A stretch of DNA of 64,000 bases from Bradyrhizobium amphicarpaeae (GTDB lineage: Bacteria > Pseudomonadota > Alphaproteobacteria > Rhizobiales > Xanthobacteraceae). Made by a program: the position numbers and the translations under genes. Positions within the stretch are counted from its first letter, which is position 1; each line of letters starts with the position of its first letter. Under the pieces are notes generated by a model. The model had not been told where the DNA came from. It did no database searches and worked only from the letters and a program-made list of their open reading frames with translations. The stretch is from contig NZ_CP029426.2 of assembly GCF_002266435.3 (NCBI RefSeq), positions 1,890,001 to 1,954,000 on the forward strand. Direction: 5' to 3'. Shown one piece after another: positions 1-10,148 of the stretch.

Positions 1-18
1 TCCTCGACAGCAACAGAC

Positions 19-45
19 GTGGGCACGCTTCGCTTTGCCCACCCT
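19..45. repeat. Partial copy of a dispersed intergenic repeat (family B)
   Basis: A GTGGGCACGCTTCGCTTTGC core followed by CCACCCT lies in front of glyQ. Nearly the same words recur at 27225-27313, where both halves of an inverted repeat are present. Only one arm is visible here because the window begins inside or next to the element. No coding content is apparent. Confidence 0.6.
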
Positions 46-162
46 AAGGCACCGTTCAAGGCGTGCGGTTGAGCCCGAATCCGCCCCTTTGCCTTGATTC
101 CCACCCCCGCCGTCGATACGGTCCCGCGCGATTCAAAACCCCCGCGAGAGCCTGATCTGACG

Positions 163-1098
163 ATGGACGCCTCCTTGCCCGCCCATATGCGCCCGGAACG
201 CTCGTTCCAGGGCTTCATCCTCGCGCTCCAGCGGTTCTGGGCCGAGCAGGGCTGCGTGATCCTGCAGCCCTACGACATGGAGATGGGCGCGGGCACCTTC
301 CATCCGGCGACCACGCTGCGCGCGCTCGGGCCCAAGCCTTGGAACGCTGCCTATGTCCAACCCTCGCGTAGGCCCAAGGACGGCCGCTACGGCGAGAACC
401 CGAACCGGATGCAGCACTACTACCAGTTCCAGGTGATCATGAAGCCGTCGCCGCCGAACCTTCAGGAACTGTACCTGAAGTCGCTCGCCGCGATCGGCAT
501 CGATTCCGCCCTGCACGACATCCGCTTCGTCGAGGACGATTGGGAGAGCCCGACGCTGGGCGCTTGGGGCTTGGGGTGGGAGTGCTGGTGCGACGGCATG
601 GAGGTCAGCCAGTTCACTTACTTCCAGCAGGTCGCCGGCTTCGAATGCGCGCCGGTCGCGGGCGAGCTCACCTACGGGCTCGAGCGCCTCGCGATGTATG
701 TGCAGGGCGTCGATCGCGTCTACGACCTCAACTTCAACGGCCGCGACGGCGAAGCCAAGGTCACCTATGGCGACGTCTTCCTGCAGGCCGAGCGGGAGTA
801 CTCGAAGCACAACTTCGAAGTCGCGGACACCGCGATGCTGTTCGAGCAGTTCAAGATGGCCGAAGCGGCCTGCCGGAAATATCTCGACGCCGGCTGGAAG
901 GACGACAAGCGCGAGGCGCATCTGATGGCGCTGCCGGCTTACGACCAGTGCATCAAGGCCAGCCATGTCTTCAACCTGCTTGACGCGCGCGGCGTGATCT
1001 CGGTGACGGAGCGGCAGAGCTACATTCTGCGCGTGCGCGAATTGGCAAAAGCCTGTGGCGAGGCCTGGATCCACACTGAAGCGGGCGGAGCGGCTTGA
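163..1098 (+). CDS. glyQ: Glycine--tRNA ligase alpha subunit
   Basis: Alpha subunit of the bacterial heterotetrameric glycyl-tRNA synthetase, which makes Gly-tRNA(Gly) in the cytoplasm. From the ATG at 163 the protein has 311 residues, close to the usual ~300. Near the N-terminus it carries the family blocks [19 protein letters not shown] and [17 protein letters not shown], then the [20 protein letters not shown] block around the glycine/ATP site. The frame is open back to a TTG at 94, but conserved sequence begins only after residue 8 of the 163 start; an ATG at 187 is the alternative. The stop shares one base with the glyS start, so the subunits are probably translationally coupled. Confidence 0.97.
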   Translation: MDASLPAHMRPERSFQGFILALQRFWAEQGCVILQPYDMEMGAGTFHPATTLRALGPKPWNAAYVQPSRRPKDGRYGENPNRMQHYYQFQVIMKPSPPNLQELYLKSLAAIGIDSALHDIRFVEDDWESPTLGAWGLGWECWCDGMEVSQFTYFQQVAGFECAPVAGELTYGLERLAMYVQGVDRVYDLNFNGRDGEAKVTYGDVFLQAEREYSKHNFEVADTAMLFEQFKMAEAACRKYLDAGWKDDKREAHLMALPAYDQCIKASHVFNLLDARGVISVTERQSYILRVRELAKACGEAWIHTEAGGAA

Positions 1099-3197
1099 TG
1101 CCCGATCTTTTGCTTGAACTGTTCTCGGAAGAAATTCCTGCGCGCATGCAGGCCAAGGCGGCCGACGATCTGCGCCGCCTGGTCACCGACAAGCTCGTTG
1201 CCGAAGGCCTGGTCTATGAGGGTGCGAAGGCGTTCGCGACACCGCGCCGCCTCGCGCTCACCGTGCACGGCATCCCCGCGCGCCAGCCTGATCTCAAGAC
1301 CGAACGCCGCGGACCGAAAGTCGGCGGGCCCGATGCGGCCGTGCAGGGTTTTCTGAGGGCGACGGGTCTGAAGTCGCTGGATGAGGCCAAAATCCAGCGC
1401 GATCCCAAGGGCGATTTCTACATCGCGCTGATCGAAAAGCCCGGCCGCGACGCGATCGACGTGCTTGCGGAAATCCTGCCCGTCATCATCCGCACCTTCC
1501 CCTGGCCGAAATCGATGCGCTGGGGCGCACGCTCCGGCAAGCCGGGCTCGCTCAACTGGGTGCGTCCGCTGCACGCGATCACCGCGACGTTCGGGCTCGA
1601 GACCGAAGAGCCCGATGTCGTGAAATTCGAGGTCGACGGCATCGCGACCGGCCAGACCACCTATGGCCATCGCTTCATGGCGCCGGATGCGATTTCCGTG
1701 CGCCGCTTCGAGGATTACGAAGCGAAGCTGAAAGCCGCAAAAGTCATCCTCGATCCGCAGGCGCGCAAGGACATCATCTTCGCCGACGCCAAGGAATTGA
1801 CGTTTGCGCAAGGGTTCGAACTGGTCGAGGATCAGGTACTGTTGGACGAGGTCTCCGGCCTGGTCGAATGGCCGGTCGTCATGATGGGATCGTTCGAGGC
1901 GGAATATCTCGCGATCCCTGACGAGGTGATCCGCGCCACCATCCGCAACAACCAGAAGTGCTTCGTGGTCAAGGACCCCAAGACCGGGAAGCTGACCAAC
2001 AAGTTCGTCCTCACCGCCAACATCGAGGCGACCGACGGCGGCAAGGTCATCGTATCAGGCAACGAGCGCGTGATCCGTCCGCGTCTGTCGGATGCGAAGT
2101 TCTTCTACGAGACGGACCTGAAGACCAAGCTCGAGGACCGGCTGCCGAAATTCGAGCAGATCGTGTTCCACGAGAAGCTCGGCACTCAGGCGGAGCGCAT
2201 CAAGCGCATCGAACGTCTGGCTGCAGAGATCGCGCCGCTAGTCGGCGCCGATGTCGCCAAGGCGACGCGCGCAGCCCATTTGGCAAAGGCGGATTTGCTC
2301 ACGGAAGTCGTCGGCGAATTTCCGGAAGTCCAGGGCCTGATGGGCAAGTACTACGCGCTGGCACAGGGCGAGGACGCGTCTGTCGCCGCCGCCTGCGAGG
2401 AGCACTACAAGCCCCAAGGCCCGGCCGATCGCGTGCCGACCGATCCGGTCAGCGTCGCGGTCGCGCTCGCCGACAAGCTCGACACGCTCGTTGGCTTCTG
2501 GGCCATCAACGAGAAGCCGACGGGATCGAAGGATCCGTATGCGCTGCGTCGGGCGGCGCTCGGCGTGATCAGGCTGATCGCCGAGAACGCGCTTCGGCTG
2601 TCGTTGACGAAGGTCGCTGCATCGGCGCTCGCCGGCTTGTCCGTGCAGCCGGCCGATGCGCAGAAGCTCCCGAGCGATCTCCTCGCCTTCTTTGCCGATC
2701 GCCTGAAAGTCCAGCTCCGTGAACAGGGCGCACGTCACGATCTCGTCGATGCCGTGTTCGCGCTCGGCGGTCAGGACGATTTGCTGATGATCGTCCGCCG
2801 CGTCGAGGCGCTCGGCAAATTCCTCGAGTCCGATGACGGCAAGAATCTGCTCGCCGGCATCAAGCGCGCCAGCAATATTCTCTCGATCGAGGAGAAGAAG
2901 GACAAGCGCAGCTTCGACGGTGCGCCGGATGCTGCGCTCTACAGCCTCGATGAGGAGAAGGCGCTAGCCAAGGCAATCGGCGAAGTGACGGCGGAAGCGA
3001 GTGCCGCCGTCGCGAAGGAAGACTTTGCCGCTGCGATGACCGCGATGGCGAAGTTGCGTCCGCCGGTCGACGCGTTCTTCGAAAAAGTCCGCGTCAACGA
3101 CGACGATCCGAAAGTGCGCGAGAACCGCCTGAAGCTGCTCAACGAAATCCGCAGCGCCACGCGTGCCGTGGCGGATTTCTCGAAGATCCAGGATTAA
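1098..3197 (+). CDS. glyS: Glycine--tRNA ligase beta subunit
   Basis: Beta subunit partner of GlyQ, 699 residues against about 690 in E. coli. The N-terminus [14 protein letters not shown] is the family signature. The middle contains a KRIERL/AEI helical section and an HD-like region, and the C-terminal third includes the tRNA-binding domain seen in this family ([13 protein letters not shown]). The ATG at 1098 overlaps the glyQ stop (TGATG), which fixes the start. No terminator is obvious immediately downstream; a repeat-like segment follows. Confidence 0.97.
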   Translation: MPDLLLELFSEEIPARMQAKAADDLRRLVTDKLVAEGLVYEGAKAFATPRRLALTVHGIPARQPDLKTERRGPKVGGPDAAVQGFLRATGLKSLDEAKIQRDPKGDFYIALIEKPGRDAIDVLAEILPVIIRTFPWPKSMRWGARSGKPGSLNWVRPLHAITATFGLETEEPDVVKFEVDGIATGQTTYGHRFMAPDAISVRRFEDYEAKLKAAKVILDPQARKDIIFADAKELTFAQGFELVEDQVLLDEVSGLVEWPVVMMGSFEAEYLAIPDEVIRATIRNNQKCFVVKDPKTGKLTNKFVLTANIEATDGGKVIVSGNERVIRPRLSDAKFFYETDLKTKLEDRLPKFEQIVFHEKLGTQAERIKRIERLAAEIAPLVGADVAKATRAAHLAKADLLTEVVGEFPEVQGLMGKYYALAQGEDASVAAACEEHYKPQGPADRVPTDPVSVAVALADKLDTLVGFWAINEKPTGSKDPYALRRAALGVIRLIAENALRLSLTKVAASALAGLSVQPADAQKLPSDLLAFFADRLKVQLREQGARHDLVDAVFALGGQDDLLMIVRRVEALGKFLESDDGKNLLAGIKRASNILSIEEKKDKRSFDGAPDAALYSLDEEKALAKAIGEVTAEASAAVAKEDFAAAMTAMAKLRPPVDAFFEKVRVNDDDPKVRENRLKLLNEIRSATRAVADFSKIQD

Positions 3198-3217
3198 GGC
3201 CGCAGTTGTTGCGGCTC

Positions 3218-3336
3218 GTGCGCAGCGCAGTGCGGCGCGTCTTCGCGGCGCAATGCGCTGCAGAGCCGGGGCCCATGCCCGCCGCGTGCTCGCAGTTTCT
3301 GTGTCCCGGGTCGCGCTTCGCTTGCCCGGGACACGA
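3218..3336. repeat. Dispersed intergenic repeat (family D), palindromic
   Basis: This stretch contains GCGCTGCAGAGCCGGGGCCC and an inverted GTGTCCCGGG / CCCGGGACAC pair with loop TCGCGCTTCGCTTG. The first block recurs word for word near 47955, and a related CCGGGACACG end occurs there too. Together they look like two copies of one dispersed element. No ORF is supported here. Confidence 0.6.
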
Positions 3337-3341
3337 GACGT

Positions 3342-3381
3342 AAAAAAAGCCCCGCCCGGCGGGGGGAAGACCGGGCGGGGC
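3342..3381 (-). terminator. Rho-independent terminator for the minus-strand DUF1236-like gene
   Basis: A perfect 11-bp stem, GCCCCGCCCGG (3349-3359) with CCGGGCGGGGC (3371-3381), has an 11-nt loop. It is followed on the minus strand by a run of seven T (A at 3342-3348). The polarity fits the gene ending at 3456 rather than glyS. Confidence 0.8.
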
Positions 3382-3455
3382 CTGATGTCCGCTTATGTGC
3401 TCGCGCCAGCCTGATGTGACGCGCCGGACATTCAGTCGATGTCAGTGGGACGACG

Positions 3456-3809
3456 TCAGTTCAGCACCTCGACAATGCGGCGCGAGCGGGGCTCGACCAG
3501 CACGGTCTCGCCGTTCACGACGGTGTAGCGATAGGTGGTGGCGCCGAAGCGTTGCGGCACGTCATAATAAGTGACGCCCGCTTCGGGTAAGGTGGTGCCG
3601 ACCACGATACGATCGGGAATGCTGAAGGCCGGCACACGTTGTTCGACGACATAGTCGCGGAAGGCCGGCCGCTGCTCGACCGCAATCGTCGGGCCGCTGT
3701 CCACCACAACGGGTGCGCGTCCGACGGTGACACCGCTTTGCGCCTGCGCCGCAAGCGGCGAGCCGATCGCGGCCGCGAGCGCGGCAAGGGCAAGAATCCT
3801 GTTCCGCAT
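3456..3809 (-). CDS. Small secreted DUF1236-like protein
   Basis: 117 residues. It begins with a clear Sec signal peptide (MRNRILALAALAAAIGSPLA, cleavage probably after AQA near residue 24). The mature part has the VVGTTLPEAGVTYYDVP and YRYTVVNGETVLVEPRSRRI patterns that I associate with DUF1236 proteins of Rhizobiales. It is probably periplasmic or outer-surface; its function is unknown. The ATG at 3809 has an AAGGAG ribosome-binding site seven bases upstream, so longer upstream extensions of the frame are rejected. It is monocistronic, with its own terminator. Confidence 0.82.
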   Translation of the reverse strand: MRNRILALAALAAAIGSPLAAQAQSGVTVGRAPVVVDSGPTIAVEQRPAFRDYVVEQRVPAFSIPDRIVVGTTLPEAGVTYYDVPQRFGATTYRYTVVNGETVLVEPRSRRIVEVLN

Positions 3810-4036
3810 GGGCAACTCCTTCGACGTGATGGTTCGGACGCGCCGAGGACGCGACCGGTTGGCCAATGCATGCACCCTCGGCAATGTTCCGGGAAAAGGC
3901 TCGCCGTATCGGCGGCAATTTCGGGCAGATTTCGTGGGAGCCGGAACCCGCACCGCGCCTTGCGCGTCTCTACTCGCGGAACCGGGAGGGCTATGATCCG
4001 CCCGCGATTCGCCCCACCTCCACAGAAAGATAGTTC

Positions 4037-4192
4037 ATGCACATCACCGTCGCCCACATTTCGCCGATCCTGTCGTTGATTGCGGGTGTGCTCATCCTGA
4101 TCATGCCGCGACTCCTCAATCTGATCGTCGCGATCTTCCTCATTGTGAACGGTGCGATCGGGCTCGGGCTCCTGAAATGGCTCCACCTCTAG
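4037..4192 (+). CDS. Small DUF3096-like membrane protein
   Basis: A 51-residue protein, almost entirely hydrophobic. Two membrane helices (about residues 9-24 and 28-46) are separated by a short PRLLN turn. The pattern (I..I.AGVLILI.P..LN..VAI.LI..G..GL) matches the DUF3096 family of roughly 50-residue alphaproteobacterial proteins of unknown function. The start is an ATG downstream of an AGAAAGATAG stretch. It sits alone between a minus-strand secreted protein and ppdK. Confidence 0.7.
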   Translation: MHITVAHISPILSLIAGVLILIMPRLLNLIVAIFLIVNGAIGLGLLKWLHL

Positions 4193-4283
4193 GGTTCATT
4201 ATCCGGAACTGACTTGCGCGGGCCCGTCCAAAATGGTGTAAGGCCCGCGAAATCCCATTCCTCTCGCAGGTTGTGTGCAAGCT

Positions 4284-7223
4284 ATGGCCAAAGCCGCCTC
4301 GAAGCCCAATAAAACTGCAGCGAAATCAAAGCCCTCCGCCAAGGCGAAAGCCACGCCGGCGGCCCGCAAGGCGCTTGCCAAGAGCGCCCCCAAACCGGTC
4401 GCCAAGGCTGCTGCCAGGCCGACCGCAAAGGCTGCTGCCAAGCCGGCTGCGAAGGCTGTGACCAAGGCGGCTCTGCCGAAGGTTGCTGCGAAGCCTGCAC
4501 CGAAGAAGGCCGCTACCGTCAAGGCGTCGCCGGTCGCGGGCAAGGCCGGTAAATGGGTCTACACGTTCGGTGACGGCAAGGCCGAGGGCCGCACGGAGAT
4601 GCGCGACCTGCTCGGTGGCAAGGGCGCGAACCTCGCCGAGATGGCCAATCTCGGTCTGCCGGTGCCTCCCGGCTTCACCATCCCGACATCGGTCTGCACC
4701 TACTTCTACGCTCACGGCAAATCCTATCCGAAGGAATTGCAGGCGCAGGTCGAGAAGGCGCTCGTCCATGTCGGCAAGATCACCGGCAAGGTGTTCGGCG
4801 ACACCAAGAACCCGCTGCTCGTTTCCGTCCGCTCCGGCGCGCGCGCCTCGATGCCGGGCATGATGGACACCGTGCTGAACCTCGGCCTCAACGACCAGAC
4901 CGTGGAAGCGCTGTCGGAATTGTCGGGCGATCGCCGCTTCGCCTATGACAGCTATCGCCGCTTCATCACGATGTATTCCGACGTGGTGCTCGGCTTCGAG
5001 CATCATCACTTCGAGGAAATCCTCGACACCTTCAAGGACGGCCAGGGCTACACCCTCGACACCGACCTCACCGCCGACGACTGGGTCGATCTGGTCGGCA
5101 AGTACAAGGATGCGGTCGCGCGCGAGACCGGCAAGGACTTCCCGCAGGATCCGCACGACCAGCTCTGGGGCGCGATCGGCGCGGTGTTTTCATCCTGGAT
5201 GAACGCGCGCGCGGTGACCTACCGCAAGCTGCACGACATTCCGGAATCCTGGGGCACCGCGGTCAACGTGCAGGCCATGGTGTTCGGCAACATGGGCGAG
5301 ACCTCGGCGACCGGCGTTGCCTTCACCCGCAATCCCTCGACCGGCGAGAGCAAGCTTTACGGCGAGTTCCTGATCAACGCGCAGGGTGAGGACGTGGTGG
5401 CTGGCATCCGCACGCCGCAGGACATCACCGAGGAAGCGCGTCAGGAATCGGGCTCGGACAAGGCGTCGATGGAAGCGGCGATGCCGGAGGCCTTCAAGGA
5501 GCTGACGCGGATCTACACGCTGCTCGAGAAGCACTACCGCGACATGCAGGACATGGAGTTCACGGTCGAGCAGGGCAAGCTGTGGATGCTCCAGACCCGC
5601 GGCGGCAAGCGTACCGCCAAGGCGGCGCTGCGCATCGCGGTCGAACTCGCCAATGAAGGCCTGATCACCAAGAAGGAAGCGGTGATGCGGATAGATCCCG
5701 CTTCGCTCGACCAGCTGCTGCATCCGGCCATCGATCCCGGCGCCAAGCGCGACGTCATCGCGACCGGCCTGCCGGCTTCGCCAGGTGCGGCCTCCGGCGA
5801 GATCGTGTTCTCCTCGGACGAGGCGGCGAAGCTTCAGGCCGATGGACGCAAGGTCATCCTGGTCCGCATCGAGACCAGCCCGGAAGACATCCACGGCATG
5901 CACGCCGCCGAAGGCATCCTGACCACCCGCGGCGGCATGACCTCGCACGCGGCGGTCGTCGCGCGCGGCATGGGCAAGCCCTGCGTCTCCGGCTGCGGCA
6001 CCATCCGCGTCGATTACGGCCGCGGCACCATGAGCATCGGCTCGCGCACCTTCAAGACCGGCGACGTCATCACCATCGACGGCTCGCTCGGCCAGGTGCT
6101 CGCCGGCCGCATGCCGATGATCGAGCCGGAGCTGTCCGGCGAGTTCGGCACGCTGATGGCATGGGCCGACCAGGTCCGCAAGATCGGCGTGCGCGTCAAT
6201 GGAGATACGCCGGACGACGCGCGCACCGCGATCAAGTTCGGTGCGGAAGGCATCGGCCTTTGCCGCACGGAGCACATGTTCTTCGAGGAGACCCGCATCC
6301 GCACGGTGCGCGAGATGATCCTCTCCGAGGACGAGCAGTCGCGCCGCGCCGCGCTCGCAAAGCTCCTGCCGATGCAGCGCGCCGATTTCGTCGAGCTGTT
6401 CGAGATCATGAAGGGCCTGCCCGTCACGATCCGCCTGCTGGACCCGCCGCTGCACGAATTCCTGCCGCACACCCATGCCGAGGTCGAGGAAGTGGCGCGC
6501 GCCATGAACACCGACCCGCGGCGCCTCGCCGACCGCGCGCGCGAGCTCTCGGAGTTCAATCCGATGCTCGGCTTCCGCGGCTGCCGCATCGCGATCGCCT
6601 ATCCGGAGATCGCCGAGATGCAGGCCCGCGCGATCTTCGAGGCCGCGGTCGAGGCCGAGAAGCGCACCGGCAAGGCCGTCGGCCTCGAGGTGATGGTGCC
6701 GCTGATCGCCACCAAGATGGAGCTTGATCTCGTCAAGGCGCGGATCGACGCGACCGCACAGGCGGTGATGCGCGACACCAACACCAAGCTGGCCTATCAG
6801 GTCGGCACAATGATCGAGCTGCCGCGCGCCTGTCTGCTCGCGGCCGAGATCGCGGAGAGCGCCGAGTTCTTCTCGTTCGGCACCAACGATCTGACGCAGA
6901 CCACTTACGGCATCAGCCGCGACGATGCCGCGAGCTTCCTCGGCACCTACGTGTCCAAGGGCATTCTCCCGATCGATCCCTTCGTCGCGCTCGACCAGGA
7001 AGGCGTCGGTGAGCTCGTCAAGATCGGCGTCGCGCGCGGCCGCAAGACGCGCCCGAAGCTCAAGGTCGGCATCTGCGGCGAGCACGGCGGCGATCCCGCT
7101 TCCGTCGCCTTCTGTCACAACATCGGCCTCGACTACGTCTCATGCTCGCCCTACCGCGTTCCGATCGCCCGGCTCGCCGCGGCGCAAGCCGCGCTCGGCA
7201 AGTCCGTCGCCAGCCAGGCGTAA
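4284..7223 (+). CDS. ppdK: Pyruvate, phosphate dikinase with basic Ala/Lys-rich N-terminal extension
   Basis: Interconverts pyruvate + ATP + Pi and PEP + AMP + PPi. At 979 residues it is about 90 longer than a usual bacterial PPDK (870-890). The core starts near residue 91 (WVYTFGDGKAEGR, then LLGGKGANLAEM of the ATP-grasp domain). The swivelling phosphohistidine domain has GGMTSHAAVVARG with catalytic His at residue 555. The PEP/pyruvate barrel has GFRGCR and GICGEHGG with the catalytic Cys near 931. Residues 1-90 are nearly all A, K, P, T, S and R in AAKPxAKAA-like repeats, resembling the C-terminal tail of histone H1. The ATG at 4284 is chosen; a GTG three codons earlier is possible. A terminator follows. 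Confidence 0.96.
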   Translation: MAKAASKPNKTAAKSKPSAKAKATPAARKALAKSAPKPVAKAAARPTAKAAAKPAAKAVTKAALPKVAAKPAPKKAATVKASPVAGKAGKWVYTFGDGKAEGRTEMRDLLGGKGANLAEMANLGLPVPPGFTIPTSVCTYFYAHGKSYPKELQAQVEKALVHVGKITGKVFGDTKNPLLVSVRSGARASMPGMMDTVLNLGLNDQTVEALSELSGDRRFAYDSYRRFITMYSDVVLGFEHHHFEEILDTFKDGQGYTLDTDLTADDWVDLVGKYKDAVARETGKDFPQDPHDQLWGAIGAVFSSWMNARAVTYRKLHDIPESWGTAVNVQAMVFGNMGETSATGVAFTRNPSTGESKLYGEFLINAQGEDVVAGIRTPQDITEEARQESGSDKASMEAAMPEAFKELTRIYTLLEKHYRDMQDMEFTVEQGKLWMLQTRGGKRTAKAALRIAVELANEGLITKKEAVMRIDPASLDQLLHPAIDPGAKRDVIATGLPASPGAASGEIVFSSDEAAKLQADGRKVILVRIETSPEDIHGMHAAEGILTTRGGMTSHAAVVARGMGKPCVSGCGTIRVDYGRGTMSIGSRTFKTGDVITIDGSLGQVLAGRMPMIEPELSGEFGTLMAWADQVRKIGVRVNGDTPDDARTAIKFGAEGIGLCRTEHMFFEETRIRTVREMILSEDEQSRRAALAKLLPMQRADFVELFEIMKGLPVTIRLLDPPLHEFLPHTHAEVEEVARAMNTDPRRLADRARELSEFNPMLGFRGCRIAIAYPEIAEMQARAIFEAAVEAEKRTGKAVGLEVMVPLIATKMELDLVKARIDATAQAVMRDTNTKLAYQVGTMIELPRACLLAAEIAESAEFFSFGTNDLTQTTYGISRDDAASFLGTYVSKGILPIDPFVALDQEGVGELVKIGVARGRKTRPKLKVGICGEHGGDPASVAFCHNIGLDYVSCSPYRVPIARLAAAQAALGKSVASQA

Positions 7224-7249
7224 GACGATTTGAAATGTTGAATGCGAAG

Positions 7250-7275
7250 AGGCGGGGCCAAACCCCGCCTTTTTT
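7250..7275 (+). terminator. Rho-independent terminator after ppdK
   Basis: An 8-bp stem AGGCGGGG / CCCCGCCT (7250-7257 and 7263-7270) with a 5-nt loop runs straight into six T. It lies 27 bases past the ppdK stop. Confidence 0.88.
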
Positions 7276-7296
7276 GTTTTGGGTGATACTCTCCCT

Positions 7297-7383
7297 CGTC
7301 ATTGCGAGGAGCCCTTGCGACGGAGCAACCCAGACTGCCTCCGTGGAAAGACTCTGGATTGCTTCGCGGCGCTCGCAATGACG
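7297..7383. repeat. Dispersed intergenic palindrome (family A), copy 1
   Basis: It begins CGTCATTGCGAGGAGCCCTT and ends GCAATGACG, so the ends form an inverted repeat. A copy with the same two ends and the same internal GGATTGCTTCGC word is at 30911-30996, and an inverted degenerate copy is at 47822-47888. The rest of the gap up to 7676 is AT-richer, with no gene that I can support. Confidence 0.8.
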
Positions 7384-7676
7384 AGATCGTCGAAGCACGT
7401 CGCTTATCTGGAACTCACGCGTGTCCCGCAATGATACGCACGCGCAAGAGTTCCTTCACCATTCGCGTTGACCGGTTGTTTACCGCTTCACGTGACCACG
7501 CATTTACCACCCTGCGCGATCGCCCCGTGAAAACACCTGTGTTCGCTTGAGTGTGCCGCGCGCGCAACGCGGATTAACGCCCCAGCAACCTAAATTGGAT
7601 ACTTACGATAAAGATCGAATTGCACGGATGTACTGCGTTTCGATTTTTCTGGCGTAAGCGTAGCGTGAGCGTATCG

Positions 7677-9131
7677 ATGTCTGTGTTGCGTAACCATCCG
7701 AAGGGCGCGCGGTTCGCGTCCTTCGGCATCGGTCTCTGCATCTTCGCATTGATGCCGAGAGAGACCGGCTATCAGGATATTGCCTCTCTGCTGGCGCGCC
7801 AACCCGGCGTCGCCGAGCGTTGGCAGAAGCAGGTGTTCTCCGCGGCGTCCTCCATCCAGCTCGCCACCTACAGTTTTTCCCGCCCCATCGGCACTTCGGT
7901 TCCGCAGAGCGCGATGGTTCGCCTGGCGAGCCTCGATGGCCGCGACGTCACCGGCGCGATCGGCCGCAATCCGGCGTTGCAGGCTGCGCCGCGCTACCAG
8001 GCATCCGACTTTCCCAAGGTCGATCGCTCGATGAAGGGTGATCGCCTCGTGACCATTGCGCCGACCGAAGCTCCCGAGACGGCCGCGCCGGCTGCGGCAC
8101 CGGCACAGCAAGATCCCGCGACGTCGAACAGCTCGGTGTTCGGCGCCAAGACCGCCGCGCTGCCGCAGGCGATGTCGCCGGAATCCGCGGCCGCGCTCGA
8201 TCCCGAGCTTCAGGAAGCGCTTCGCGCGCCACCGCTGCCGCAATATTCCAGTCCACCGCGGGCCAGCGACGCCGCGCGCGCGCTCGCGACCGCGCCGCTC
8301 GAGGCTCTCAAGCGGACCACCGCGCCGACGACGCCCGTGCGCGATCCCTTCAGCGTCAAGACCTCCAACCTGTTCTTCGGCAGCTCCTCGCTCGGCGGTA
8401 ATCTGGAGAGCATCGAGAGCTGGCAGCCCGGTGCCGAACCGCTGATCGTGATGGCGGATCCCGACATGAAGGTAACGGCCTCGCTGTCACCGCCGACGGT
8501 GGAGATCGGCAGGGATATCGAGAGCGGCGAGAGCGTCGCGCCAAAGGGCGAGGTCAACGCCGACAACCAGCGGGCCAAATCGCCGGCGGAGCGTCTCGCG
8601 CTCGACGACAAGTCGCGCGCAAAGTCCGAGAAGTGTCTCGCCGAAGCCGTCTATTTCGAATCGCGCGGCGAGGCCGTGCGCGGCCAGATGGCGGTGGCGC
8701 AAGTCGTGATGAACCGTGTGTTCTCGGGCAAATATCCGGACACCGTGTGCGGAGCGGTCTATCAGAACAAGCACCGGCATCTCGCCTGCCAGTTCACCTT
8801 TGCCTGCGACAACAATCCTGATGTGATCCGCGAGCCCGAGATGTGGGAGCGCGCCAGGAAGATCGCCAAGGCCATGCTCGACGGCCAGATCTGGCTGCCC
8901 GAGGTCGGCAAGTCCACGCACTATCATGCCTATTGGGTGCGCCCGTCCTGGGTCGCCGAGATGAAGAAGATGTACAAGACCGGCGTGCACACCTTCTATC
9001 GGCCACGCGCCTGGGGCGACGGCAGCGAGGAACCGAGTTGGGGTACCCCGGCCCAGACCGCCGCGCTGTCAGCCGAGCTCGCGCAGGAAGCGAAGAGTTC
9101 TGCCGAGATGGGCGTGAGCGAGCGAAGGTAG
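7677..9131 (+). CDS. SleB-like cell wall hydrolase (Hydrolase_2 family), exported
   Basis: Predicted murein hydrolase, 484 residues. After a short basic start it has one hydrophobic segment (about residues 14-28, ASFGIGLCIFALM), probably a signal anchor. A long low-complexity Ala/Pro linker of roughly 300 residues follows. The C-terminal ~150 residues hold the SleB/CwlJ core CLAEAVYFESRGE (general-acid Glu), AQVVMNRV, VCGAVYQN and THYHAYWVRPSW. The start is uncertain: ATG 7677 has only weak ribosome-binding sequence, and GTG 7665 or TTG 7620 are possible. Family members cleave lytic bonds in peptidoglycan; the substrate bond is not shown by sequence. A palindromic repeat separates it from convergent nadC. 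Confidence 0.85.
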   Translation: MSVLRNHPKGARFASFGIGLCIFALMPRETGYQDIASLLARQPGVAERWQKQVFSAASSIQLATYSFSRPIGTSVPQSAMVRLASLDGRDVTGAIGRNPALQAAPRYQASDFPKVDRSMKGDRLVTIAPTEAPETAAPAAAPAQQDPATSNSSVFGAKTAALPQAMSPESAAALDPELQEALRAPPLPQYSSPPRASDAARALATAPLEALKRTTAPTTPVRDPFSVKTSNLFFGSSSLGGNLESIESWQPGAEPLIVMADPDMKVTASLSPPTVEIGRDIESGESVAPKGEVNADNQRAKSPAERLALDDKSRAKSEKCLAEAVYFESRGEAVRGQMAVAQVVMNRVFSGKYPDTVCGAVYQNKHRHLACQFTFACDNNPDVIREPEMWERARKIAKAMLDGQIWLPEVGKSTHYHAYWVRPSWVAEMKKMYKTGVHTFYRPRAWGDGSEEPSWGTPAQTAALSAELAQEAKSSAEMGVSERR

Positions 9132-9149
9132 CGCTTTCACGAAAGACCA

Positions 9150-9232
9150 TCATGCCCGGGCTTGTCCCGGGCATCCACGTTCTTCGCGCTTTCCGGCAAA
9201 GACGTGGATGGCCGGGACAGTCCCGGCCATGA
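9150..9232. repeat. Intergenic palindrome (family F) between convergent genes
   Basis: Two nested inverted pairs are visible: ATGCCCGGGCTTGTCCCGGGCAT and TGGCCGGGACAGTCCCGGCCA (each quoted here only as its palindromic unit), with CACGT...ACGTG between them. It fills the gap between the hydrolase and nadC, which converge. It could fold into a bidirectional hairpin, but no clear T-run is present. Confidence 0.6.
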
Positions 9233-9257
9233 CGTTATGGAGGCGTTGGTGTTCCGA

Positions 9258-10148
9258 TCACGCCTCGATGTCCAGCGCACAGTCGAAATTCGGCGCAGAA
9301 TGCGTCAATGCGCCCGCCGAAGCGTAGTCAACGCCGGTCGCGGCGATGGCCGCGATTGAGTCCTGCGTGACGCCGCCGGACGCCTCCAGCTTGAGGCGGC
9401 CCTCGTTGATCCGAACGGCTTCACGCAGCGTGGCAAGGTCCATGTTGTCGAGCAGCACGGCGTCGGCCATTCCGGTGGCCAGCACCTCGCGCAGTTGCGC
9501 CAGCGTATCGACCTCGATCTCGATCTTGACGAGATGGCCGGCGTGGCTGCGGGCGCGCTCCAGCACCGCGCCAACGCCGCCGGCGACCGCGATGTGGTTG
9601 TCCTTGATCAGGATCGCATCGTCGAGGCCGAAGCGGTGGTTGAAGCCGCCGCCGCAGCGCACCGCGTATTTCTCCAGCGCCCTCAGTCCGGGCGTGGTCT
9701 TGCGCGTGCAGCAGATGCGCATTCTTGTGCCTTCGGTACGAGCGACATAATCGGCCGTGAGCGTTGCGACGCCCGACAGGCGGCCGACGAAATTCAGCGC
9801 GGTTCGCTCCGCAGTGAGAATGGCGCGCGCGGGGCCCGAGATCGTCAGCACCTGCTGTCCGCGGGCAACGCGTGCGGCATCGCGGACATGCGCGCGGACC
9901 TCGATGTCGGACGAGAGTCTTTGCAATGTTGCCAGCGCCAGCGGCAATCCGGCGATCACGCCGGACTGGCGCGCGACCAGGATCGCCTGTGCCCTGGTCG
10001 CTTCCGGGATCGTCGCAAGCGAGGTGATGTCGCCGGCGCAGCCGAGGTCCTCGTCGAGGGCGCGCTGCACGGCCGCGTCGATGGCAAGTGGTGAGAGAAA
10101 GGCGTCGGGGTTGAGCAATGAGGTCGGGGTGATCATGGAGGTCTCCAT
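9258..10148 (-). CDS. nadC: Nicotinate-nucleotide diphosphorylase (quinolinate phosphoribosyltransferase)
   Basis: Converts quinolinate and PRPP to nicotinate mononucleotide, CO2 and PPi, the third step of de novo NAD synthesis. 296 residues. Family motifs are [55 protein letters not shown] with [15 protein letters not shown]-like KIEIEVDTL, and LEASGGV near the C-terminus. ATG 10148 overlaps the nadB stop by one base. An internal ATG at 10136 has a better GGAGACC ribosome-binding site, so the true start may be four codons later. It is the last gene of the nadABC operon. Confidence 0.96.
   Translation of the reverse strand: METSMITPTSLLNPDAFLSPLAIDAAVQRALDEDLGCAGDITSLATIPEATRAQAILVARQSGVIAGLPLALATLQRLSSDIEVRAHVRDAARVARGQQVLTISGPARAILTAERTALNFVGRLSGVATLTADYVARTEGTRMRICCTRKTTPGLRALEKYAVRCGGGFNHRFGLDDAILIKDNHIAVAGGVGAVLERARSHAGHLVKIEIEVDTLAQLREVLATGMADAVLLDNMDLATLREAVRINEGRLKLEASGGVTQDSIAAIAATGVDYASAGALTHSAPNFDCALDIEA

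Noticed and set aside
5190..7118. A 642-residue minus-strand frame opposite ppdK
   Set aside because: Antisense to catalytic-domain sequence of PPDK; composition is unlike a real protein and no start signal is present.
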